In this document: in pieces, positions 1 to 5,470 of the stretch
Position numbering within the stretch: the first letter of the stretch is position 1
Layout: each line of letters starts with the position of its first letter
Source of the DNA: an uncultured Collinsella sp.
GTDB lineage: Bacteria > Actinomycetota > Coriobacteriia > Coriobacteriales > Coriobacteriaceae
Reading direction: 5' to 3'
DNA length: 5,470 nt
Assembly (NCBI GenBank): GCA_900556705.1
Contig: USPT01000068.1
Span: forward strand, 1 to 5,470
Made by a program: the position numbers and the translations under genes
Notes under the pieces: generated by a model
The model's input: the letters and a program-made list of their open reading frames with translations, nothing else
Databases searched by the model: none
Told to the model about the DNA's origin: nothing

Positions 1-887
1 ATATGGACGATACGCTGATTCCAGCCGGGCATGACGGCGCCAGCGACTACGCCATTGAGGGTATTCATGCCATGCAGGCGGCGGGTCTGCACTTTGGGCC
101 GGTTTCGGGTCGTCAGCCGTCCGCGATGGGCTGGATGTTCAAAAACCGTTCCGAGTGTTTTTCGACCGGTGCGTTCTGTAACGGCCAGGTGATGTTTGTC
201 GACGGCGAAGTAGTCGCTTCGCGCGCAATCGACAACGATGCTCTGATGCGTTTGGCTGACTATCTGGAGCAAGAGACCGACGATACATTTCTAAAAGTCT
301 ACAGCCTGGGCGATGACTTTTGGGGCAACGATGCCTATTGCGTGACGAGCAATCCCGAGCGTGTGCGTCGCGCTATAGAGTCGGGCGGCAATGCGTGGCT
401 CAAAGGCGAAGAGGCCCCGTGTCGTCCCGTCGTCGATGGCGCGCCGGTGTTTAAGGCGAATATCTGGAGTGCCCGTTCGCGTGAGGAGCTCGCGGAGCTA
501 CGCGAGCGCGTTGCCGTTGAGGTGCCGGAACTCTCGCTTGTGTTTCCCAACAACCGAGTGCGCCTGTTCGACATCCTTCCGGATGGTTGGGACAAGGGCT
601 GCGCTGCGCTGGAGCTGGCGCGCGCCTTGAGCCTGACGCCCGACGAGGTGGCCGTATTTGGCGATTCCGATAACGATCTGCCCATGATCGATGCCGTTCC
701 CAACTCCGTTGCAGTCGCCAATGCTAACGAGGCCGTCACGGCTGCCGCGCGCTGGCATATCGGCGCCGCGGTGGATGATGCGGTCGCCGGAGTCCTGCAT
801 CAGATTGCCGCCTGCGCCGCGACGGGGGAGATGCCGCCGTTTATGCGCCTGCCGGGTACTGCCGACGCGAATCTCACTAACAGCTAA
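1..887 (+). CDS. HAD-superfamily Cof-type phosphatase (5' partial)
   Basis: Probable cytoplasmic Mg-dependent phosphatase of the HAD superfamily, Cof/type IIB subgroup, which usually dephosphorylates small metabolites such as sugar phosphates; the substrate cannot be read from sequence. The gene enters from the left. The first ATG (position 3) is not a start but lies inside motif I: the visible MDDT, with the preceding split codon ending in AT, fits the family DxDxT motif, so the nucleophile Asp codon is cut by the window edge. Counting from that Met, motif II is VSGR (residues 34-37), the motif III Lys is K198 in WDKG, and motif IV is GDSDNDLPM (220-228). The roughly 150 residues between motifs II and III match the C2 cap of this group. 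About 294 residues are visible, so only a few N-terminal residues are missing. The stop overlaps the ribosome binding site of the LysR gene, suggesting an operon. Confidence 0.9.
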   Translation, partial: MDDTLIPAGHDGASDYAIEGIHAMQAAGLHFGPVSGRQPSAMGWMFKNRSECFSTGAFCNGQVMFVDGEVVASRAIDNDALMRLADYLEQETDDTFLKVYSLGDDFWGNDAYCVTSNPERVRRAIESGGNAWLKGEEAPCRPVVDGAPVFKANIWSARSREELAELRERVAVEVPELSLVFPNNRVRLFDILPDGWDKGCAALELARALSLTPDEVAVFGDSDNDLPMIDAVPNSVAVANANEAVTAAARWHIGAAVDDAVAGVLHQIAACAATGEMPPFMRLPGTADANLTNS

Positions 888-891
888 GGAG
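886..891 (+). promoter_or_regulatory. Ribosome binding site of the LysR gene, overlapping the HAD stop
   Basis: AAGGAG lies 6 nt before the ATG at 898, and its first two bases are the last two of the TAA stop (885-887) of the phosphatase. It fixes the LysR start at 898 although the reading frame is open further upstream to 691, and it suggests translational coupling of the two genes. Confidence 0.85.
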
Positions 892-897
892 ACAGCC

Positions 898-1794
898 ATG
901 AAGCTCCAGCAGCTCAGATATGTCGTCAAAGTTGCCGAATGCGGCAGCATTACCGAGGCCTCGCGCCGGCTCTTTGTGTCGCAGCCTTCGATTACCGCGT
1001 CGATTCGCGATCTCGAAAACGAGATGGGTGTGCACATCTTTGAGCGTACCAACAAGGGCGTCATTGTGTCCGAGGAAGGTGAGACCTTCTTGGGCTACGC
1101 GCGCCAGGTACTCGACCAGGCCGACCTGCTCGAGGGCAAGTACAAGGGCGCATCCGAGCAGGTGCCGCACTTTAGTGTGAGCTGCCAGCATTATTCCTTT
1201 GCCGTCAACGCGTTTGTCGACGTGATCCGCGAGTTCGATGCCGCGCGTTACGACTTCACCCTGCGCGAGGAGCAGACTCACGAGATTATCGAGGATGTCG
1301 CGCATATGAAAAGCGAACTGGGCATCCTGTACTTATCCGAGCATAACCGCGAGGTCATCGAGCGCATGCTGGTGGCCAACGAGCTCGTGTTCGAAGGACT
1401 CTTCTGCGCCACGCCGCATGTCTTCGTCTGCGCCGACCATCCGCTGGCGGACCGCTCCAGCGTGACGCTCGAGGATCTGGAAGACTACCCGTTCCTGTCC
1501 TACGAGCAGGGCAGCTACAACTCGTTTTACTATTCCGAGGAGCTGACCTCGACCTTTGAGCGTCGCAAAAATATCCGCGTGCGCGACCGTGCGACGTTGT
1601 TCAATTTGGCCATGGGCCTCAACGGCTACACGGTATGCTCGGGCGTGATCAGCCACGAGCTCAACGGCCCCGGCATTATCTCGATTCCGCTCGACGTGGA
1701 CGAGTACATGGAGATTGGCATCATCACGCGCAAGAACACGACGCTTACGCGCTACGGTCGGGCCTATATCGACGCGATTCGTCAGCATATCTAG
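898..1794 (+). CDS. LysR-type transcriptional regulator, CmbR/MtaR-like
   Basis: DNA-binding regulator of 298 aa, the usual LysR length. The N-terminal winged helix-turn-helix is clear: MKLQQLRYVVKVAECGSITE, then ASRRLFVSQPSITASIRDLE (residues 21-40) and the wing FERTNKGV (48-55), followed by the linker helix to about residue 85. Residues 91-298 form the periplasmic-binding-protein-like effector domain. Segments such as FSVSCQHYSF (92-101), YYSEEL (211-216) and VRDRATLFNL (228-237) recall, from memory, the CmbR/CysR/MtaR regulators of cysteine and methionine metabolism in Gram-positive bacteria. The effector (O-acetylserine, homocysteine or another) cannot be told. It starts 10 nt after the phosphatase stop and ends 155 nt before a methionine synthase gene whose upstream region holds a LysR-style inverted repeat, so regulation of that gene is the natural inference. 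The LysR family is certain; the sulfur role is probable. Confidence 0.93.
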   Translation: MKLQQLRYVVKVAECGSITEASRRLFVSQPSITASIRDLENEMGVHIFERTNKGVIVSEEGETFLGYARQVLDQADLLEGKYKGASEQVPHFSVSCQHYSFAVNAFVDVIREFDAARYDFTLREEQTHEIIEDVAHMKSELGILYLSEHNREVIERMLVANELVFEGLFCATPHVFVCADHPLADRSSVTLEDLEDYPFLSYEQGSYNSFYYSEELTSTFERRKNIRVRDRATLFNLAMGLNGYTVCSGVISHELNGPGIISIPLDVDEYMEIGIITRKNTTLTRYGRAYIDAIRQHI

Positions 1795-1798
1795 GCTG

Positions 1799-1830
1799 CT
1801 GTGCTCCGCACGGTTCAAGTCTCTTTATGA
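1799..1830 (+). terminator. Weak candidate terminator after LysR
   Basis: CTGTGC (1799-1804) can pair with GCACGG (1808-1813) across a 3-nt loop, with one T-G wobble, a few bases after the LysR stop. The following bases (TTCAAGTCTCTTTA) are only moderately T-rich, so termination here is doubtful. Confidence 0.25.
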
Positions 1831-1840
1831 CAGTCCAGAC

Positions 1841-1863
1841 TGATATAGGAAACATCTATATCA
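1841..1863. promoter_or_regulatory. Perfect inverted repeat, likely LysR-type operator
   Basis: TGATATAG (1841-1848), a 7-nt spacer GAAACAT, then CTATATCA (1856-1863): an uninterrupted 8-bp inverted repeat. It contains the T-N11-A core typical of LysR-family sites (T1846, A1858) exactly on its axis. It lies in an AT-rich stretch between the LysR gene and the methionine synthase gene, immediately upstream of candidate -10 boxes at 1870-1883, so a bound protein would cover the -35 region. The inner TATAG-N7-CTATA matches the arms and spacing I recall for the streptococcal MtaR MET-box; that comparison is from memory. The repeat is seen directly, while the binding protein is inferred. Confidence 0.7.
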
Positions 1864-1869
1864 AACTGT

Positions 1870-1883
1870 TATAAACGTATATT
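1870..1883 (+). promoter_or_regulatory. Candidate -10 region of the methionine synthase promoter
   Basis: TATAAA (1870-1875) and TATATT (1878-1883) each match the -10 consensus TATAAT at five of six positions. Neither has a good -35 hexamer 17-18 nt upstream; that space is filled by the inverted repeat at 1841-1863. A poor -35 under a regulator site is common in LysR-activated promoters. The exact start point cannot be chosen by eye. Confidence 0.45.
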
Positions 1884-1895
1884 TTACGATGGTCA

Positions 1896-1909
1896 TATGA
1901 GCGCTCATA
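1896..1909. repeat. 14-bp perfect palindrome TATGAGCGCTCATA
   Basis: TATGAGC (1896-1902) is followed directly by its reverse complement GCTCATA (1903-1909). It sits downstream of the candidate -10 boxes and about 40 nt before the methionine synthase start, so it would fall near or just past the transcription start. It could be a second operator (it fits T-N12-A), a repressor site, or chance. Confidence 0.5.
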
Positions 1910-1935
1910 CTCTGTCCCAGTAAAGCAACCAATGC

Positions 1936-1943
1936 AAAGGGAG
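1936..1943 (+). promoter_or_regulatory. Ribosome binding site deciding the methionine synthase start
   Basis: AAAGGGAG lies 6 nt before the ATG at 1950. An in-frame ATG at 1932 lies before this site and has no purine-rich site of its own, so 1950 is the supported start. Confidence 0.85.
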
Positions 1944-1949
1944 ATATCT

Positions 1950-3083
1950 ATGAGCACTTCGATTCAACCGAACGCGCCGTTTCGCGCCGATATCGTCGGC
2001 AGCTTTCTTCGTCCGCAGGCTGTAAAGGACGCCCGTGCCGCCTATGTCGCGGGTAAACTCGACGCTTCCGGCCTTAAGGCCGTCGAGGACGATGCCATTC
2101 GCGATTTGGTGGCCAAGCAGAAGGCCGCCGGCCTGCAGGTGATCACCGATGGCGAGTTCCGCCGCAGCTACTGGCACCTCGATTTTATGTGGGGCCTTAA
2201 CGGCATTGAGCGCCGCACCTCACGCACGGGTTATATGTTCCATGATGAGGAGACGACGGCCGACACCGCCGTGGTTACTGGTCCCATTAGCGGCGAGAAC
2301 CACCCGTTCGTCGAGCATTTTAAGTTCGTCAAGGCGCTTGAGGGGGAGGGCCAGGTCGCACGCCAGACCATTCCGGCGCCGATCCAGACGTTCTCTGAGG
2401 TCACGCTCGATCGCTGCGACGGCCAGCAGGAGAGCCTGCGCGCTGTCTATAAGACCGATGAGGAACTTGCCGACGCCATTGCGGCCGCTTATCGCACGGT
2501 GATCGCCGACCTGTACGCAGCAGGCTGCCGCAACATCCAATTTGATGACTGCACCTGGGGCATCTATTGCGATACCGACTTTGTGTCCAAGACCGGCATG
2601 AGCCCGGTTGACCTGCAAAAGGTGAGCGAGCTGGGCGTGGCGCTCAACAATGCCGCCATCGCGGGCAAGCCCGACGATCTGGTTATCAACACGCACGTGT
2701 GCCGCGGCAACTATCACTCCACGTATGCCTTCGAGGGTGGTTACGATCCCATTGCGCCGTACCTGTTCGCACATGAGAACGTTGACGCGTTCTACCTTGA
2801 GTTCGATACGCCACGCGCCGGTGGCTTTGAGCCGCTCAAGTACGTTGCTCCCGGCAAGAAGGTCGTGCTGGGTCTGGTGACCACCAAGGCGGCTGAGCTT
2901 GAGGACGAGGACGTTATCGTCGAACGTATCCACGAGGCCGCAAAGTATGTGCCGCTCGAGAACCTGTACCTGTCGCCCCAGTGCGGCTTTGCCAGCTGCG
3001 AGATTGGCAACAAGCTGACCGAGGACGAACAGTGGGCAAAGATCGCGCTGGTCAAGCGCATTGCCGAGCGCGTTTGGAAGTAA
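1950..3083 (+). CDS. MetE-like short methionine synthase (YxjG/YxjH family)
   Basis: Cytoplasmic zinc-dependent methyltransferase, 377 aa, expected to move a methyl group to homocysteine to form methionine without cobalamin in its own active site. It corresponds only to the catalytic C-terminal half of classical MetE (about 750 aa); the N-terminal half is absent, as in Bacillus YxjG/YxjH. The substrate region GSFLRP (17-22) and the stretch ITDGEFRRSYWHLDFMWGLN (65-84) are typical. Zinc ligands can be assigned by comparison with E. coli MetE: H249 and C251 in NTHVC, E284 in YLEFDTPRAG and C345 in SPQCGF. Asp199/Asp200 in QFDDCTW correspond to the conserved acidic segment. All are present, so the enzyme should be active. 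The methyl donor (methyl-folate or another) cannot be inferred. The AT-rich upstream region with two palindromes suggests control by the neighbouring LysR protein. Databases often label this family 5-methyltetrahydropteroyltriglutamate-homocysteine methyltransferase. Confidence 0.92.
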   Translation: MSTSIQPNAPFRADIVGSFLRPQAVKDARAAYVAGKLDASGLKAVEDDAIRDLVAKQKAAGLQVITDGEFRRSYWHLDFMWGLNGIERRTSRTGYMFHDEETTADTAVVTGPISGENHPFVEHFKFVKALEGEGQVARQTIPAPIQTFSEVTLDRCDGQQESLRAVYKTDEELADAIAAAYRTVIADLYAAGCRNIQFDDCTWGIYCDTDFVSKTGMSPVDLQKVSELGVALNNAAIAGKPDDLVINTHVCRGNYHSTYAFEGGYDPIAPYLFAHENVDAFYLEFDTPRAGGFEPLKYVAPGKKVVLGLVTTKAAELEDEDVIVERIHEAAKYVPLENLYLSPQCGFASCEIGNKLTEDEQWAKIALVKRIAERVWK

Positions 3084-3195
3084 CGCTACCGCTTGCAGGT
3101 GACGGCGCGCGCGAGACATGACGTATCACGTACAATGGTCCGGATCGTATCGTTCGGGCAGGTTATCCGATATGCCTGATCGCCCTTCCATCATG

Positions 3196-3201
3196 AAAGG
3201 A
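3196..3201 (+). promoter_or_regulatory. Ribosome binding site of the uracil permease gene
   Basis: AAAGGA stands 5 nt before the ATG at 3207 and supports that start. A TACAAT hexamer at 3131-3136 in the same intergenic region resembles a -10 box but has no convincing -35 partner. Confidence 0.75.
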
Positions 3202-3206
3202 CTTCC

Positions 3207-4541
3207 ATGTCCCAATCCTCGACGCCCGCCGTCACCGATGCCATCTACGATGCATCATCGCTCGGCCGCCCGCGCATGTTCGTGTTGGGTTTGCAACACA
3301 TGTTTGCGATGTTCGGAGCCACGGTGCTCGTGCCCGTGCTCACCGGCCTTTCCGTTTCGGCGACGCTTCTGTTCGCCGGCATCGGCACGCTGCTGTTTCA
3401 TTTTCTATCGCGTGGTAAGGTGCCCGCGTTTCTGGGCTCGTCGTTTGCCTTTATCGCGGGTTATGCCGCCATTGCACCCAACGGCGAGGCCGAGCTTTTG
3501 CCCTACGCTTGCCTGGGCGTTGCCTGCGCCGGCCTGCTCTATCCGGTGCTGGCGGCGCTGTTCCGCGCATTTGGCGCCAAACGTGTCATGCGCTTCTTTC
3601 CGCCGGTGGTGACCGGCCCCATCGTCATTTCCATCGGCCTGATCCTAGCGAGCTCTGCCATTGCCAACTGTCAGACCAACTGGCTTGTCGCCGTTATCGC
3701 TGTGGCCGTGATCATCATCTGCAACATCTGGGGCCGCGGCATGGTCAAGATCGTGCCGATTCTGCTGGGCGTGGTGGTGAGCTATGCCGTTGCGGCTGCG
3801 TTGGGTGAGGTCGACTTCTCTGGCGTCGCAGCTGCCCCCTGGGTTGGCTTGCCCGTCGTGTGGGACAACACCGTGTTTGCGCTTTTTGGACCGCAGTTCG
3901 ATAGCGGTCTTGCCACGACGGCCATCATCACCATCATGCCGCTGGCCTTTGCAACTATGATCGAGCATATCGGCGATATCTCCGCCATTGGCTCTACCTG
4001 CGAACGCAATTACATTGCCGATCCCGGCCTGCACCGTACCTTGCTCGGCGATGGCCTGGCGACCATCTTGGCATCGCTTTTTGGCGCCCCCGCCAATACG
4101 ACGTATGGCGAGAACACCGGCGTGCTTGCCCTGACGCGCGTGTTCGACCCGCGCGTGATTCGCATTGCCGCCTGCTGCGCCATCGTGCTTTCGTTCTGCC
4201 CCAAGTTTGCTGCTGTGATCGCTGCTATGCCGGCGTGTGTAATCGGCGGCGTGTCGCTCGTGCTCTACGGCATGATCAGTGCCGTGGGCGTTCGCAACCT
4301 TATCGAGAATCAGGTTGATTTCCAGAACAACCGCAATGTGCTGGTTGCGGCTTTGGTGCTCGTGCTTTCGCTCGGCATTGCCTACAGTACCGCCGGTGCC
4401 ATCGTGCTGGAGCTGGGCGGCGTGACGATTTCGCTTTCGGGCCTTGCCGTGGGCTCGCTGGTGGGCATTGTGCTCAACGCCATCCTGCCCGGTAATGACT
4501 TTGAGTTCGATACTTCCGAGCTTGAGGAGACTGCCGAATAG
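3207..4541 (+). CDS. uraA: Uracil permease, UraA-like (NCS2 family)
   Basis: Inner-membrane uracil:proton symporter of the NCS2 nucleobase transporter family; 444 aa against about 429 for E. coli UraA. Long hydrophobic segments run through the protein, consistent with the 14-helix fold. Family landmarks appear in order: GLQHMFAMFGATVLVPVLTG (28-47) in helix 1, PAFLGSSFAF (73-82) in the helix 3 region, FATMIEHIGD (248-257) in helix 8 with E253 and H254 matching substrate and proton-coupling residues of UraA, and TTYGENTGVLALTR (298-311) in helix 10 with E302 and the NCS2 signature. The C-terminal tail is acidic (DFEFDTSELEETAE). It lies 123 nt after the methionine synthase with its own ribosome binding site and ends at a strong terminator, so it may be transcribed alone. 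Uracil is the best substrate guess because the helix 10 motif resembles UraA more than xanthine carriers. Confidence 0.93.
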   Translation: MSQSSTPAVTDAIYDASSLGRPRMFVLGLQHMFAMFGATVLVPVLTGLSVSATLLFAGIGTLLFHFLSRGKVPAFLGSSFAFIAGYAAIAPNGEAELLPYACLGVACAGLLYPVLAALFRAFGAKRVMRFFPPVVTGPIVISIGLILASSAIANCQTNWLVAVIAVAVIIICNIWGRGMVKIVPILLGVVVSYAVAAALGEVDFSGVAAAPWVGLPVVWDNTVFALFGPQFDSGLATTAIITIMPLAFATMIEHIGDISAIGSTCERNYIADPGLHRTLLGDGLATILASLFGAPANTTYGENTGVLALTRVFDPRVIRIAACCAIVLSFCPKFAAVIAAMPACVIGGVSLVLYGMISAVGVRNLIENQVDFQNNRNVLVAALVLVLSLGIAYSTAGAIVLELGGVTISLSGLAVGSLVGIVLNAILPGNDFEFDTSELEETAE

Positions 4542-4558
4542 TAGCTGCGTTCAGCCAA

Positions 4559-4606
4559 ATTAAAAATGGCGTCCATGCGTATGTACGCGTGGACGCCATT
4601 TTTAAT
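4559..4606. terminator. Long bidirectional terminator between convergent genes
   Basis: Arms 4559-4580 and 4585-4606 pair over 22 bp around a 4-nt loop (ATGT). Every pair is Watson-Crick except 4576/4589, which is T-G on the plus strand and A-C on the minus strand. The A run on one arm and T run on the other give a rho-independent structure in both directions, serving the permease gene (stop at 4541) and the minus-strand esterase. The esterase stop and last sense codon lie inside the right arm. Confidence 0.92.
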
Positions 4607-5267
4607 GCGTCAGTATCCAGTGGATGCCGCGCGCCATGCGCAGGTCAGTTTGGGCAAAGTGATTGCCGGGGTTGAGCTCCAGCGTTGTTGGAATGTCATG
4701 CTCGATAAGCAGCTCTTCCATCGCGTGCGTATCGTCGAGTACGTGCCGCATCATGCGGTTGGGCGTCTTGGTTTCCTTTTTACCGAGCGACAGATAGGCG
4801 GCGTCGGGCGTAGCCGTCATCGTGCGCTCGCGCGCGTAGTCGATAAAGCCGGGGAACCATAACGACCCCGATGCACTCGCTGCGCGCTCAAAGACATCTG
4901 TTTGCCAAAGTGCCCACAGTGCAAAAAGACCCGCCAACGAGTAGCCGGCAACGCCGCGCCAGGCGGGCGGTTGCGGGAGCGATGATTCGGCTTGGGGGAT
5001 TATCTGCTTCAACAACTCGTCAAGAAAACCAGCAGCCTGTCCGCCAAAGGGCTCGGCATCTCGTATAGTTCCGTCGCATTCCCAGGGGCTCAGCTCGCGA
5101 TTCCAATCGAGCCCTCCAATGGCGACAAGGGTGAACGGCGGGCAGTCGAGCTCTCGGCAGCGCTCGTAGACTTCACTACCGTTGCCCATAACCACGGGGA
5201 GATAGATGACGGGCGCGCCTTCCGCACACTCTGAATAAACGGTTATCTGCTTATGATGCGCTTCCAA
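4602..5267 (-). CDS. Alpha/beta-hydrolase serine esterase (esterase D/IroE-like)
   Basis: Predicted alpha/beta-hydrolase of 221 aa from a TTG start; no signal peptide is visible, so probably cytoplasmic. The nucleophile elbow is GYSLAG with Ser110, followed by LFALWAL, as in the putative-esterase group (PF00756-like: esterase D, enterochelin esterase-like). The elbow reads G-x-S-x-A rather than the usual G-x-S-x-G. H203 in NPGNHF is the likely catalytic His, and E165 in SLGKKE a possible acidic member of the triad. PFTLVAIGGLDWNRELSPW (44-62) is the early strand-and-loop region. The substrate is unknown. Start choice: TTG at 5267 has GAGAGAAG (plus-strand 5274-5281) 6 nt upstream, and the protein then begins close to the first strand ITVYS. 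A GTG at 5315 would add 16 residues but has no ribosome binding site. The gene is convergent with the uracil permease. Confidence 0.85.
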   Translation of the reverse strand: MEAHHKQITVYSECAEGAPVIYLPVVMGNGSEVYERCRELDCPPFTLVAIGGLDWNRELSPWECDGTIRDAEPFGGQAAGFLDELLKQIIPQAESSLPQPPAWRGVAGYSLAGLFALWALWQTDVFERAASASGSLWFPGFIDYARERTMTATPDAAYLSLGKKETKTPNRMMRHVLDDTHAMEELLIEHDIPTTLELNPGNHFAQTDLRMARGIHWILTH

Positions 5268-5342
5268 GGCAGGCTTCTCTCGGTGTTGTGATATTGACAG
5301 CCTCAATTGTCGCACGCTGGCACGGGGGCAGACGCTAAAAGA

Positions 5343-5377
5343 AAGGCGCGGAGCCGCTCGATGCGATTCCGCGCCTT
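5343..5377. terminator. Terminator hairpin downstream of the right-edge gene
   Basis: AAGGCGCGGA (5343-5352) pairs perfectly with TCCGCGCCTT (5368-5377) across a 15-nt loop. Read on the minus strand it lies about 28 nt past the stop of the right-edge membrane protein and is followed by TCTTTTAGC, so it fits as that gene's terminator. The plus-strand side is also T-rich (GTTGTTTTTGC), so it might work both ways, though no plus-strand gene ends here. Confidence 0.75.
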
Positions 5378-5405
5378 GTTGTTTTTGCTTTAGCAGACTA
5401 TGCCG

Positions 5406-5470
5406 TTACGCCACGAAGAAGTAGACGAGGAAGGCGAGGGCTGCGATCCACATGAGCGGCTTGATCTTGG
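5406..5470 (-). CDS. C-terminus of a membrane protein, probably NCS2/AzgA-type permease (partial)
   Basis: Only the last 20 residues are in the window: KIKPLMWIAALAFLVYFFVA, then TAA (plus-strand 5406-5408). The reading frame runs off the right edge. The segment is one hydrophobic helix after a short basic stretch. The pattern K-I-x-P-L-M-W/Y followed by a final helix resembles, from memory, the C-terminal end of guanine/hypoxanthine permeases of the AzgA branch (PbuG-like), which would make it a purine transporter. With 20 residues this remains a guess; that it is a real gene end is supported by the terminator hairpin just downstream. Confidence 0.5.
   Translation of the reverse strand, partial: KIKPLMWIAALAFLVYFFVA

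Noticed and set aside
335..1064. Two long minus-strand frames opposite the phosphatase and LysR genes
   Set aside because: Both are low-complexity, Arg/Ser/Ala-rich or family-less translations opposite well-supported genes and look like mirror frames.
1889..1923. Tiny leader frames (3 codons from 1889 and 8 codons, MSAHTLSQ, from 1897) before the methionine synthase
   Set aside because: Neither has a ribosome binding site, and there is no run of Met or Cys codons or attenuator hairpin that would support a leader peptide.
1884..1949. SAM riboswitch or T-box, as found before many methionine genes
   Set aside because: The space between the candidate promoter and the start is about 65 nt, too short, and no terminator stem or T-box motif is present.
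2220..3119. A 299-codon open frame on the minus strand opposite the methionine synthase gene
   Set aside because: It lies almost wholly opposite a clearly conserved enzyme gene, matches no family I recognise and has no credible start region. Long antisense frames are expected opposite GC-rich codons.
3143..3206. RNA attenuator in the uracil permease leader (CGTATCG 3146-3152 with CGATATG 3168-3174, competing with CAGG 3159-3162 and CCTG 3175-3178)
   Set aside because: The stems are short with large loops, there is no T run, and I see no PyrR-type binding loop. Such pairings are common by chance in GC-rich DNA.
3118..3612. A 164-codon plus-strand frame overlapping the start of the permease
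   Set aside because: Its product is rich in Arg, Cys, Pro and Ser without family features and overlaps the permease in another frame.
4566..5234. Several plus-strand frames opposite the esterase
   Set aside because: They lie opposite a gene with a clear alpha/beta-hydrolase signature and begin inside the terminator or within the gene with no ribosome binding site.

Overview
The window reads as ordinary chromosomal DNA from a GC-rich anaerobic gut actinobacterium, most likely Collinsella or a close relative in the Coriobacteriia. That placement is an inference from the GC-rich codon use, the AAGGAG/AAAGGGAG-type ribosome binding sites and the look of the proteins; no rRNA or other marker gene is present to prove it. 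I see no mobile element, CRISPR array, tRNA, rRNA or phage remnant.

Layout, left to right. (1) Positions 1-887 hold a HAD-family (Cof-type) phosphatase cut by the left edge at its catalytic motif I. (2) Positions 898-1794 hold a LysR-type regulator resembling the CmbR/MtaR sulfur-amino-acid regulators. Its ribosome binding site overlaps the phosphatase stop codon, so the two probably form one operon. (3) Positions 1795-1949 are a strikingly AT-rich intergenic region. It carries a perfect 8-7-8 inverted repeat over the probable -35 region and a second, 14-bp palindrome just downstream. (4) Positions 1950-3083 encode a short, zinc-site-bearing MetE-like methionine synthase of the YxjG/YxjH type. 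(5) Positions 3207-4541 encode a UraA-like uracil:proton symporter. (6) A long two-way terminator (4559-4606) separates it from a convergent minus-strand serine esterase (about 4602-5267, possibly to 5315). (7) A second terminator hairpin (5343-5377) follows the last codons of a minus-strand membrane protein, probably another NCS2/AzgA-type nucleobase permease, cut by the right edge.

The most coherent unit is the LysR regulator with the methionine synthase. The regulator resembles methionine/cysteine regulators, the next gene makes methionine, and the DNA between them carries an inverted repeat with the arms and spacing I remember for the streptococcal MET-box. The permeases and esterase look like independent housekeeping genes. 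I did not find a clearly new biological system; the regulator-operator-methionine synthase arrangement is the best lead.
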